Shown here in pieces: positions 1 to 5,486 of a DNA stretch of 5,486 nt (positions are counted from its first letter, which is position 1; every line of letters starts with the position of its first letter). The DNA is from Comamonadaceae bacterium (GTDB taxonomy: Bacteria; Pseudomonadota; Gammaproteobacteria; Burkholderiales; Burkholderiaceae_C). The stretch is taken from NCBI GenBank assembly GCA_947454585.1, contig CANGML010000129.1, forward strand, positions 1 through 5,486. The letters run 5' to 3'. The notes beneath the pieces were generated by a model. It ran no database searches, was not told the origin of the DNA, and worked only from the letters and a program-made list of their open reading frames with translations. A program made the translations under genes and the position numbers.

Positions 1-129
1 CCCCCCTCCGGCACGCAAACGATGCTGCCCTGCGCCCATTGCGGGACGCATGTGCCCGAAGGCGATGCCCTGCGTGGCAAAAACGGGCTGTATTGCAGCG
101 AAGCGCATCGCCAAACGCATGAAGGCTGA
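1..129 (+). CDS. C-terminal part of PP0621-like small zinc-ribbon-type protein (5' end outside window)
   Basis: Frame 1 is open from the first base to a TGA at 127-129 and gives 42 residues. Seen: a CxxC pair (CAHC, residues 11 and 14 of the fragment), then YCSEAHR with Cys32 and His36, a spacing that suggests one bound metal, probably zinc. Family knowledge: small PP0621-type proteins encoded directly upstream of ampD in many betaproteobacteria have this tail after a short N-terminal membrane segment; that segment would lie outside the window. The molecular role is not known to me. An ATG at 22 would leave only the metal-binding tail, so I treat the gene as truncated by the window edge rather than starting there. 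It overlaps the ampD start by 11 bases, which suggests co-transcription and possibly coupled translation. Confidence 0.75.
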   Translation, partial: PPSGTQTMLPCAHCGTHVPEGDALRGKNGLYCSEAHRQTHEG

Positions 130-703
130 GCCCAACACAGCCCTTTGGCAGGACGGCTGGTACCGTTTTGCACGTCACACGCCTTCACCCAACTTTGGAC
201 CTCGTCCCCCCAACATGTCCGTGGACTTGGTTGTGCTGCATTCCATCAGCCTGCCCCCGGGTCACTATGGGGGCCCTGAAATTGAAGCCCTGTTTACCAA
301 TACGCTCGATTGGGAGGCGCACCCTTATTTCCAACAGATTCGCGGCGCAGAAGTGTCCGCCCATTTTGTGATTCGCCGCGACGGCGCGCTGATTCAGTTC
401 GTCAGCTGCGATGACCGGGCCTGGCACGCTGGGCGTTCGCAGCACCTGGGACGTGACAATTGCAATGATTTTTCGATTGGCATTGAACTCGAAGGGCTCG
501 AAGGCCACACCTTTGAAGCGACGCAATATGACAGCCTCAGCGCGGTGTGTGCAGCGATCGCGCAGCACTACCCTGTGCATCACATGGCGGGTCACGAGCA
601 TGTGGCACCCGATCGCAAAAAAGACCCCGGCGAAGGATTTGACTGGGCGTTGTTGCAGCGATCTTTGGGTTGGGCCGATGACAGTTTCGCCATCAAAAAA
701 TAA
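119..703 (+). CDS. ampD: 1,6-anhydro-N-acetylmuramyl-L-alanine amidase AmpD
   Basis: A cytosolic zinc amidase that cleaves the bond between anhydro-N-acetylmuramic acid and L-alanine in recycled muropeptides; in species with inducible AmpC beta-lactamase its loss raises the inducer level. The product has 194 residues (about 183-187 in enterobacterial AmpD) and no signal peptide, which argues for AmpD and against periplasmic AmiD-type amidases. Seen: an Amidase_2 fold with VVLHSISLPP (His41, zinc ligand), SIGIELEG (Glu123, catalytic), and GHEHVAPDRKKDPG carrying zinc ligands His159 and Asp169 and catalytic Lys167. These correspond to His34, Glu116, His154, Asp164 and Lys162 of Citrobacter AmpD. 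The frame is open further upstream, to an ATG at 50, but that extension only re-reads the preceding gene out of frame. The ATG at 119 is chosen because DGWYRFARHTPSPNFGPRP (residues 12-30) aligns with the normal AmpD N-terminus. No clear Shine-Dalgarno precedes it, so translation is probably coupled to the upstream gene. No ampE follows. Confidence 0.95.
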   Translation: MKAEPNTALWQDGWYRFARHTPSPNFGPRPPNMSVDLVVLHSISLPPGHYGGPEIEALFTNTLDWEAHPYFQQIRGAEVSAHFVIRRDGALIQFVSCDDRAWHAGRSQHLGRDNCNDFSIGIELEGLEGHTFEATQYDSLSAVCAAIAQHYPVHHMAGHEHVAPDRKKDPGEGFDWALLQRSLGWADDSFAIKK

Positions 704-733
704 TTTTTCAGCGCAGCACTGAAAAACTTTTTT
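704..733 (+). terminator. Intrinsic terminator after ampD
   Basis: Directly after the ampD stop codon, TTTTTCAG (704-711) pairs perfectly with CTGAAAAA (719-726) around a 7-nt loop. A single C and then six T (728-733) follow. The A-run at 695-700 could extend the stem against this T-run across a small internal loop, so the structure may act in both directions. The stem is AT-rich, so its strength is moderate. Confidence 0.72.
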
Positions 734-928
734 GCACCTATTTTTGTGCATTCATCTCTAAACGCAAGACGTCATAAGGATCAGAGAATCAAACACCGCC
801 CGAGCGCGCATTCAGCCTCATTTTTATTCAGCGACGCCCGCCAATACTAAGCGCGACAACGGGTTCGAAAATGCGCAAAAAGCAAGGGGCATGACAAGAT
901 CGCGTAAATGTAATAAATTTCTATCTAA
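734..928. other. Non-coding gap between the ampD terminator and the nrd control region
   Basis: I see no convincing gene here. Contents: a small hairpin (TGCAC 733-737 with GTGCA 746-750), a direct repeat ATTCAGC (810-816 and 826-832, 16 bp apart), and a weak promoter-like pair ATGACA (891-896) and TAAATT (914-919) with a 17-bp spacer. The weak pair would start transcription near 926, just before the first NrdR box, and could be a secondary nrdA promoter; the match is poor. No open frame has a credible ribosome binding site or a recognisable product. Confidence 0.4.
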
Positions 929-944
929 ACACTACCTGTAGCGT
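929..944 (+). promoter_or_regulatory. Upstream NrdR box
   Basis: ACACTACCTGTAGCGT matches the known NrdR-box consensus acaCwAtATaTwGtgt at 12 of 16 positions, with both outer half-site cores (ACAC and TAG-GT) kept. Alone it would be weak. Support comes from a better box exactly 32 bp downstream, about three helical turns, which is the tandem geometry described for NrdR operators. It lies just upstream of the -35 element. Confidence 0.72.
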
Positions 945-945
945 A

Positions 946-974
946 TTGGCAACGACCCAAACACCAGATATAGT
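946..974 (+). promoter_or_regulatory. Sigma-70 promoter of nrdAB
   Basis: TTGGCA (946-951) and TATAGT (969-974) each match the sigma-70 hexamers at five of six positions and are separated by the optimal 17 bp. The predicted start is near 981, giving a leader of about 80 nt. The -35 sits between the two NrdR boxes and the -10 lies within the second. No second NrdR operator is visible in the nrdA-nrdB gap, so this is probably the main promoter for both genes. Confidence 0.75.
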
Positions 975-976
975 GT
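961..976 (+). promoter_or_regulatory. Downstream NrdR box overlapping the -10 element
   Basis: ACACCAGATATAGTGT matches the NrdR-box consensus at 14 of 16 positions and is nearly palindromic. The proposed -10 hexamer (969-974) lies inside it, so a bound NrdR would block RNA polymerase. NrdR is the zinc-finger/ATP-cone repressor that shuts down ribonucleotide reductase genes when dATP is plentiful. The nrdR gene is not in this window. Confidence 0.85.
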
Positions 977-985
977 CGTACCGAA

Positions 986-1030
986 TTTTGAAAAGCGCCC
1001 CAAAAGCGTCTGTTTCTTCGCTTTTTAAGA
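986..1030 (+). other. Hairpin in the nrdA 5' leader with two alternative pairings
   Basis: AAAAGCG occurs twice (991-997 and 1002-1008), and both copies can pair with the single CGCTTTT at 1019-1025. The first copy allows a longer stem, 986-997 with 1019-1030, 12 bp including two G-U pairs and a 21-nt loop. The second gives 7 bp with a 10-nt loop. The T-run 1022-1026 is part of the stem, so this is not a standard terminator. Regulatory function is inference only. Confidence 0.4.
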
Positions 1031-1048
1031 CTGCATTGACTCGAATAC

Positions 1049-1053
1049 AAGGA
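1049..1053 (+). promoter_or_regulatory. Ribosome binding site of nrdA
   Basis: AAGGA sits 8 nt before the ATG at 1062 and fixes this start over the later in-frame ATG at 1098, which has no comparable site. Confidence 0.8.
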
Positions 1054-1061
1054 AAAAATAC

Positions 1062-3977
1062 ATGCAAACCGTTGAATCCGTCTCGCACTTCACGCCCATG
1101 GGTAACCCCACTGCCGCGCAAGATCGCGTGGTGACGGAGAACCCCACGTTGCTGGCCCATTACCAAATCATTCGTCGCAACGGCGCTGTGGTGCCCTTCG
1201 AGCCCGCCAAGATTGCTGTCGCCATGATGAAGGCTTTCTTGGCTGTGCACGGCACACAAGGCGCGGCCTCTGCCAGCGTGCGCGAGATGGTGGAAGTCTT
1301 GACCCAAGGTGTGGTGCGCGCCTTGATGCGCTCACGTCCTGGCGGCGGCACCTTCCACATTGAGGATGTGCAAGACCAAGTTGAACTCGGCTTGATGCGC
1401 GGCGGTCACCACGAAATTGCACGCGCCTATGTGCTGTACCGCGAACGCCGCAACCAAGAGCGCGCCCACATCAAAGAAGAGCAAACGCCTGCTGCACCTG
1501 CCTTGCACGTGATCGACAACGGCCAACGTGTGGCCTTGGATGTGAACCACTTGCAACGCCTGATCAATGACTCTTGCGCGGGCTTAGGTGCCGATGTCAA
1601 ACCCGACCCGATCCTGGCTGAGACCATGCGTAACCTGTATGACGGCGTGCCGATGGACGAGGTCTACAAGGCCGCTATCTTGGCCACGCGTACCTTGATC
1701 GAGAAAGACCCCGACTACACCTACGCCACGGCACGTTTATTGATGCACACCATCGCCAAAGAAGTGTTGGGCAAAGAGGTGCTCCATGCTGACATGGGCC
1801 AACACTACGCGGAATACTTTCCCCAATTCATCAAAAAAGGCGTGGACAACGACTTGCTCGACAACGCCATGTTGCAATTTGACTTGCCACGCTTGGGTGC
1901 AGCCCTCAAGGCCGACCGTGACTTGAAGTTCGATTACCTCGGCCTGCAAACCTTGTATGACCGCTACTTCTTGCACGTTCGCAAAACACGCATTGAATTG
2001 CCACAAGCTTTCTTCATGCGCGTGGCGATGGGCTTGTCCCTGAACGAAATCGACCGCGAAGCCCGTGCGATTGAGTTCTACGAGGTGCTGTCCTCGTTTG
2101 ACTTCATGTCGAGCACGCCCACCCTGTTCAACAGCGGCACCTTGCGCTCACAGCTCTCCAGCTGCTACTTGTCGACTGTGCCTGACCACTTGGATGGCAT
2201 CTATGAGTTGATCAAAGAAAACGCACTGCTGTCTAAATTTGCAGGCGGCTTGGGCAACGACTGGACACGCGTGCGTGCTTTGGGCAGCCACATCAAGGGC
2301 ACCAACGGCGAATCACAAGGCGTGGTGCCATTTTTGAAAGTGGTGAACGACACCGCCGTGGCCGTGAACCAAGGCGGCAAGCGCAAAGGCGCGGTGTGTA
2401 CCTACCTCGAAACTTGGCACTTGGACATCGAAGAATTCTTAGAGTTGCGCAAGAACACAGGTGATGACCGCCGCCGCACCCACGACATGAACACGGCCAA
2501 CTGGATCCCCGACTTGTTCATGCGTCGCGTGATGGAAAAAGGCGAGTGGACCCTGTTCTCTCCCTCCGATGTGCCTGACTTGCACGACTTGTTCGGTGCT
2601 GACTTCGAAAAAGCCTATGTGGCCTACGAAGCCAAAGCCAAGCGCGGTGAAATCAAGCCTTGCAAAACTGTGCAAGCCACTGACATGTGGCGCAAGATGT
2701 TGACCATGTTGTTTGAAACAGGTCACCCTTGGATCACCTTCAAAGACCCCTGTAACGTGCGCTCACCTCAGCAACACGTTGGCGTGGTGCACTCCTCTAA
2801 CCTGTGTACCGAGATCACGCTCAACACCAGCGACACCGAAACTGCGGTGTGTAACTTGGGCTCCGTCAACTTGTCGCAACACTTGAAAGACGGCCCCAAC
2901 GGCAAAGAACTCGACCACGACAAGCTCAAGCGCACCATCAAAGTGGCGATGCGCATGCTCGACAACGTGATCGACATCAACTACTACGCAGTCAAAAAAG
3001 CGCGTGACTCCAACTTGCGTCACCGTCCTGTCGGCATGGGCATCATGGCTTTTCAAGACAGCCTGTATCAAATGCGCGTGCCCTACGCTTCCCAAGAAGC
3101 GGTTGAGTTTGCCGACCGTTCCATGGAAGCTGTGTGCTACTACGCTTACTGGGCATCGTCTGAATTGGCTGAAGAACGAGGCCAATACGCCAGCTACAAA
3201 GGCTCGCTGTGGGACAAAGGCATCTTGCCCATCGACTCACTCGACCTGTTGGCCCAAGCGCGCGGTGGCTACCTAGAAGTGGACCGCAGCAAGACCATGA
3301 ACTGGGACGCCCTGCGCGCCAAGATCGCCAAAGACGGCATGCGCAACTCGAATTGCGTGGCCATCGCCCCCACCGCCACGATTTCCAACATCATTGGTGT
3401 GGACGCCTCGATCGAGCCTTGCTTTGGCAACTTGTCCGTCAAGTCCAACCTGTCCGGTGAGTTCACCATCATCAACAACTACTTGGTGCGCGATTTGAAA
3501 CGCCTTGGCTTGTGGGACGACGTGATGGTCATGGACCTGAAACACTTTGACGGCTCACTGCGCGCCATCGATCGCGTGCCACAAGAAATCAAAGCCTTGT
3601 ACGCCACCGCCTTTGAAGTCGAACCCACCTGGTTGGTCGAAGCGGCATCGCGTCGTCAAAAGTGGATTGACCAAGCACAGTCGCTCAACATCTACATGGC
3701 CGGCGCGTCTGGCAAAAAGTTGGATGAGACTTACAAGCTCGCTTGGTTGCGCGGCTTGAAGACCACGTACTACCTGCGCACGTCCAGCGCACAACAAGTT
3801 GAGAAATCAACCGTGCAAGCGGGCTCGCACAACGCTGTGTCTTCAGGCCCAGCAACAGGTGGCATGAGCGCACTTGAGGCGGCTGCTGCTGCCGCACAAG
3901 CGCAAATGAATGCCATCCCTGCGACCGACATCAAATTCTGCGGCGTGGATGATCCCACCTGCGAATCGTGTCAGTGA
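1062..3977 (+). CDS. nrdA: Class Ia ribonucleoside-diphosphate reductase, alpha (large) subunit NrdA
   Basis: Reduces ribonucleoside diphosphates to deoxyribonucleotides in the cytosol, using a radical delivered from NrdB. The product has 971 residues, far longer than E. coli NrdA (761) and close to Pseudomonas-type NrdA (about 960), because it has two N-terminal ATP-cones. The first (about 34-130) begins [16 protein letters not shown] and looks intact. The second (about 148-235) begins [16 protein letters not shown] and lacks the basic nucleotide-binding start. Catalytic core: LSSCYL (Cys368, equal to E. coli Cys225), NLCTEI (Asn580, Cys582, Glu584, equal to 437/439/441), CNLGS (Cys597, equal to Cys462), the phosphate-binding stretch [11 protein letters not shown] (769-779) and radical-transfer pair Tyr903-Tyr904. 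An Ala-rich linker (939-945) leads to the redox tail CESC (Cys967, Cys970), which hands electrons from thioredoxin or glutaredoxin to the active site. All key residues are present. nrdB follows after 111 bases. Transcription is probably repressed by NrdR; activity is probably set by ATP/dATP at the first cone. Confidence 0.98.
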   Translation: MQTVESVSHFTPMGNPTAAQDRVVTENPTLLAHYQIIRRNGAVVPFEPAKIAVAMMKAFLAVHGTQGAASASVREMVEVLTQGVVRALMRSRPGGGTFHIEDVQDQVELGLMRGGHHEIARAYVLYRERRNQERAHIKEEQTPAAPALHVIDNGQRVALDVNHLQRLINDSCAGLGADVKPDPILAETMRNLYDGVPMDEVYKAAILATRTLIEKDPDYTYATARLLMHTIAKEVLGKEVLHADMGQHYAEYFPQFIKKGVDNDLLDNAMLQFDLPRLGAALKADRDLKFDYLGLQTLYDRYFLHVRKTRIELPQAFFMRVAMGLSLNEIDREARAIEFYEVLSSFDFMSSTPTLFNSGTLRSQLSSCYLSTVPDHLDGIYELIKENALLSKFAGGLGNDWTRVRALGSHIKGTNGESQGVVPFLKVVNDTAVAVNQGGKRKGAVCTYLETWHLDIEEFLELRKNTGDDRRRTHDMNTANWIPDLFMRRVMEKGEWTLFSPSDVPDLHDLFGADFEKAYVAYEAKAKRGEIKPCKTVQATDMWRKMLTMLFETGHPWITFKDPCNVRSPQQHVGVVHSSNLCTEITLNTSDTETAVCNLGSVNLSQHLKDGPNGKELDHDKLKRTIKVAMRMLDNVIDINYYAVKKARDSNLRHRPVGMGIMAFQDSLYQMRVPYASQEAVEFADRSMEAVCYYAYWASSELAEERGQYASYKGSLWDKGILPIDSLDLLAQARGGYLEVDRSKTMNWDALRAKIAKDGMRNSNCVAIAPTATISNIIGVDASIEPCFGNLSVKSNLSGEFTIINNYLVRDLKRLGLWDDVMVMDLKHFDGSLRAIDRVPQEIKALYATAFEVEPTWLVEAASRRQKWIDQAQSLNIYMAGASGKKLDETYKLAWLRGLKTTYYLRTSSAQQVEKSTVQAGSHNAVSSGPATGGMSALEAAAAAAQAQMNAIPATDIKFCGVDDPTCESCQ

Positions 3978-4010
3978 TTTTTGCGCACGGCACATTTGTA
4001 TTTGCACAAC

Positions 4011-4058
4011 AAAAAAGAGCAACGAAGTCACACAACGCTTTGCGTTTGTCTTCGTTGC
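4011..4058 (-). terminator. Strong hairpin in the nrdA-nrdB spacer, terminator-like on the minus strand
   Basis: GCAACGAAG (4019-4027) and CTTCGTTGC (4050-4058) pair perfectly. Inside, ACAACGC (4032-4038) pairs with 4042-4049 around a TTT loop with one bulged T, giving 16 bp in all, with four unpaired bases (4028-4031) on the left arm. On the plus strand the hairpin is followed by ATTCATAATT, not a T-tract. On the minus strand it is followed by TC and six T (complement of 4011-4016), the layout of an intrinsic terminator for antisense transcription. In the nrdAB mRNA it may instead protect a 3' end or set the nrdA:nrdB ratio. Confidence 0.5.
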
Positions 4059-4083
4059 ATTCATAATTCGCACATTGGATAAT
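4055..4083 (+). promoter_or_regulatory. Possible weak internal promoter for nrdB
   Basis: GATAAT (4078-4083) matches the -10 consensus at five of six positions, and TTGCAT (4055-4060) is a poor -35 (three of six) at a 17-bp spacing. Transcription would begin at about 4089-4090, at or just after the nrdB ATG, so any transcript would be leaderless or slightly too short. The AT-rich sequence could simply be an unstructured ribosome entry region for the nrdAB message. The only Shine-Dalgarno candidate is GGA at 4077-4079, 9 nt before the ATG. Confidence 0.25.
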
Positions 4084-4088
4084 TATTT

Positions 4089-5303
4089 ATGTTGACCTGG
4101 GACGAAGAAGTCAAGCCCTCATCGCCATCACCTCTTGCAAGCAGCTCTTTCAGCAGCTCGATGGAACTCCCACCTCTTTCTTCTGCAACGCACGCGCAGA
4201 CTGCACAGACCCCTCGCACGTTGAATGATGGCGCAACGGCGCCCATGGCTACTGCCACTGCAGCGCCCGTCGCCGCCACCAGCACACGCCGCGTGACAGC
4301 CGCAGACAAGCGCATCATCAACGGCCAAACCGACGTGAACCAGTTGGTGCCTTTCAAATACAAATGGGCTTGGGAAAAATACCTCGCCACTTGCGCCAAC
4401 CACTGGATGCCGCAAGAAGTGAACATGACACGTGACATCGCCCTCTGGAAAGACCCCAATGGTCTGACCGATGATGAGCGTCGCCTGATCATGCGCAACC
4501 TCGGTTTCTTCGTGACGGCTGACTCATTGGCTGCCAACAACATCGTGTTGGGCACCTATCGTCACATCACAGCCCCTGAGTGCCGCCAGTTCTTGTTGCG
4601 TCAAGCCTTTGAAGAAGCGATTCACACGCACGCTTACCAATACATCGTCGAGTCTTTGGGCTTGGACGAAGGTGAGATCTTCAATGCGTACCACGAAGTG
4701 AAGTCGATCCGCGACAAAGATGAGTTCCTGATTCCCTTCATCGAAGCCATCATGAACCCCAACTTCCACACAGGCACGCTGCAAACAGACCAAACCCTGT
4801 TGAAGTCCTTGATCGTGTTTGCGTGTTTGATGGAAGGCTTGTTCTTCTACGTGGGGTTCACACAAATCTTGGCATTGGGTCGTCAAAACAAAATGACGGG
4901 TGCAGCCGAGCAGTACCAATACATCTTGCGCGACGAGTCCATGCACTGCAACTTTGGCATCGACTTGATCAACCAAATCAAACTCGAAAATCCCCAACTT
5001 TGGACAGCTGAATTCAAAGAAGAGGTCAAAGGTTTATTCATGCAAGCGGTTGAACTCGAATATCGTTACGCCGAAGACACCATGCCTCGCGGCGTGTTGG
5101 GCTTGAATGCCTCGATGTTCAAAGGTTACTTGCGTTACATCGCCAACCGCCGCGCCACCCAAATCGGTTTGGAAGCCCTGTTCCCCAACGAAGAGAATCC
5201 CTTCCCTTGGATGAGCGAAATGATCGACCTCAAGAAAGAACGCAACTTCTTTGAAACCCGTGTGATTGAGTACCAATCGGGTGGTGCTCTGTCATGGGAT
5301 TGA
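4089..5303 (+). CDS. nrdB: Class Ia ribonucleoside-diphosphate reductase, beta (small) subunit NrdB
   Basis: Forms the di-iron centre and tyrosyl radical that start catalysis in NrdA. The product has 404 residues; the ferritin-like core begins near residue 70, after a disordered Ser/Ala/Thr/Pro-rich stretch (about 9-68). Metal ligands seen: Asp145 (TADSL), Glu176 and His179 ([10 protein letters not shown]), Glu249 (LMEGLFFY), Glu283 and His286 (RDESMH), equal to E. coli Asp84, Glu115, His118, Glu204, Glu238 and His241. The radical tyrosine is present as Tyr183 (E. coli Tyr122), so this is not the Phe-type class Ic enzyme. Tyr395 probably corresponds to Tyr356 of the radical pathway. The last residues, GGALSWD, form the tail that docks on NrdA. 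The start at 4089 is kept despite a weak ribosome site because MLTWDEE at the N-terminus resembles the starts I recall for related beta- and gammaproteobacterial NrdB. The linker contains an in-frame 12-nt duplication (AGCAGCTC at 4140 and 4152), encoding SSSFSSS. Confidence 0.97.
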   Translation: MLTWDEEVKPSSPSPLASSSFSSSMELPPLSSATHAQTAQTPRTLNDGATAPMATATAAPVAATSTRRVTAADKRIINGQTDVNQLVPFKYKWAWEKYLATCANHWMPQEVNMTRDIALWKDPNGLTDDERRLIMRNLGFFVTADSLAANNIVLGTYRHITAPECRQFLLRQAFEEAIHTHAYQYIVESLGLDEGEIFNAYHEVKSIRDKDEFLIPFIEAIMNPNFHTGTLQTDQTLLKSLIVFACLMEGLFFYVGFTQILALGRQNKMTGAAEQYQYILRDESMHCNFGIDLINQIKLENPQLWTAEFKEEVKGLFMQAVELEYRYAEDTMPRGVLGLNASMFKGYLRYIANRRATQIGLEALFPNEENPFPWMSEMIDLKKERNFFETRVIEYQSGGALSWD

Positions 5304-5310
5304 TGGTTTA

Positions 5311-5360
5311 AACACACACATGTCACCCCACTTGTTCACCACAGACACAAACACCCACCC
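5311..5360 (+). promoter_or_regulatory. C-rich, G-poor stretch after nrdB, possible Rho entry site
   Basis: These 50 bases contain 23 C and only 3 G on the coding strand, starting eight bases after the nrdB stop. Long C-over-G stretches in untranslated mRNA are where Rho tends to load. It precedes a probable intrinsic terminator, so Rho would be a backup. The call rests on composition only. Confidence 0.3.
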
Positions 5361-5381
5361 ACGAGGTGTTGTGGTGAGCGA
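5332..5381 (+). repeat. Inverted repeat downstream of nrdB
   Basis: TCACCACA (5336-5343) and TGTGGTGA (5370-5377) are perfect inverted copies. The stem extends outward to 5332-5381 with two G-U pairs and can continue inward with ACACC (5351-5355) against GGTGT (5365-5369). No T-run follows, so it is not an intrinsic terminator by itself. It may stabilise the 3' end of the nrdAB message. Confidence 0.5.
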
Positions 5382-5397
5382 ACCCTTGTCTTGGGGT

Positions 5398-5411
5398 TGG
5401 ACCCGGGTCCA
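5398..5411. repeat. 14-bp perfect palindrome
   Basis: TGGACCCGGGTCCA is a perfect palindrome without a spacer, between the inverted repeat and the terminator. It could be a dimer-binding operator for a downstream gene, or a compact hairpin in RNA. I do not recognise it as the site of a known regulator. Confidence 0.4.
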
Positions 5412-5422
5412 GCGCCATGAAT

Positions 5423-5457
5423 CGCTTTGCACACAAAAACCCGTGCGAAGTGTTTTT
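5423..5457 (+). terminator. Intrinsic terminator of the nrdAB operon
   Basis: CGCTTTGCAC (5423-5432) pairs with GTGCGAAGTG (5443-5452) over 10 bp, including two G-U pairs, around a 10-nt loop, and five T (5453-5457) follow at once. Position and orientation fit termination of nrdAB. The sequence after it (5458-5486) is non-coding as far as visible and ends in TAGGAG, which could be the ribosome binding site of a gene beginning just beyond the window. Confidence 0.65.
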
Positions 5458-5486
5458 CACCCAATGATCTAAATTCGATCTAGGAG

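Noticed and set aside
185..751. 188-residue open frame on the minus strand opposite ampD
   Set aside because: It mirrors ampD in antisense, runs through the terminator and contains no recognisable domain; ampD itself has all its catalytic residues.
824..832. TTATTCAGC as a DnaA box
   Set aside because: Only seven of nine positions match and there is no second box nearby, although nrdAB is DnaA-regulated in E. coli.
858..880. GGGTTCGAAA resembling a tRNA T-loop
   Set aside because: The flanks do not pair to a T-stem, and no acceptor or anticodon arm can be found around it.
946..1134. Short frame starting with TTG upstream of and overlapping the nrdA start
   Set aside because: Its start codon is the promoter -35 itself, upstream of the expected transcript start, and it has no ribosome site.
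2439..3185. Several minus-strand frames of 70-140 residues inside nrdA
   Set aside because: They are codon-bias shadows of the nrdA reading frame, with low-complexity His/Val-rich translations and no ribosome sites.
5435..5457. AAAAAC (5435-5440) pairing with GTTTTT (5452-5457) as an anti-terminator
   Set aside because: The stem is only six mostly A-T pairs and is far weaker than the 10-bp terminator stem it would have to displace.
5266..5472. 68-residue frame overlapping the nrdB end and running through the tail
   Set aside because: It begins inside nrdB in another frame, crosses the inverted repeat, palindrome and terminator, and has no family resemblance.
5466..5482. Direct repeat GATCTA twice, 11 bp apart
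   Set aside because: It is six bases only and at the window edge; it cannot be judged without the sequence beyond.

Overview
The window looks like ordinary core chromosome of a betaproteobacterium, most likely order Burkholderiales and family Comamonadaceae (a Limnohabitans/Rhodoferax-type organism). This rests on the gene order (small PP0621-like zinc protein, ampD, nrdA, nrdB), the long NrdA with two N-terminal ATP-cones, the NrdB sequence and the heavy use of TTG for leucine. The genus is an inference; the class is fairly secure. I see no mobile element, CRISPR array, tRNA, rRNA or sign of recent transfer.

Layout, all genes on the + strand. Positions 1-129 hold the C-terminal end of a small CxxC...CxxxH protein whose start lies outside the window. 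Overlapping it by 11 bases is ampD (119-703), a cytosolic amidase of peptidoglycan recycling, closed by a hairpin terminator at 704-733. A 358-base gap (704-1061) follows. Its right half is a dense control region: two NrdR-type boxes 32 bp apart interleaved with a near-consensus sigma-70 promoter, then a leader of about 80 nt with a hairpin. nrdA (1062-3977) encodes the 971-residue large subunit of class Ia ribonucleotide reductase. A 111-base spacer carries a strong hairpin and a possible secondary promoter. nrdB (4089-5303) encodes the 404-residue radical-generating small subunit. The tail (5304-5486) holds a C-rich, G-poor stretch, an inverted repeat, a 14-bp perfect palindrome and a probable intrinsic terminator; the window stops just after it, probably close to the start of another gene.

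How it works together. NrdA and NrdB form one enzyme that reduces ribonucleoside diphosphates to deoxyribonucleotides. NrdB holds the di-iron/tyrosyl radical cofactor, and its C-terminal tail docks on NrdA. NrdA holds the active-site cysteines, the C-terminal cysteine shuttle and the ATP/dATP-sensing cone. Transcription appears to be controlled by the nucleotide-sensing repressor NrdR at the promoter before nrdA. The ampD unit is functionally separate and insulated by its own terminator.

I found no previously undescribed system. The points most worth checking are the NrdR-box/promoter architecture, the copy of the NrdB C-terminal docking motif at its own N-terminus, the degenerate second ATP-cone of NrdA, and a hairpin between nrdA and nrdB whose U-tract lies on the antisense strand.
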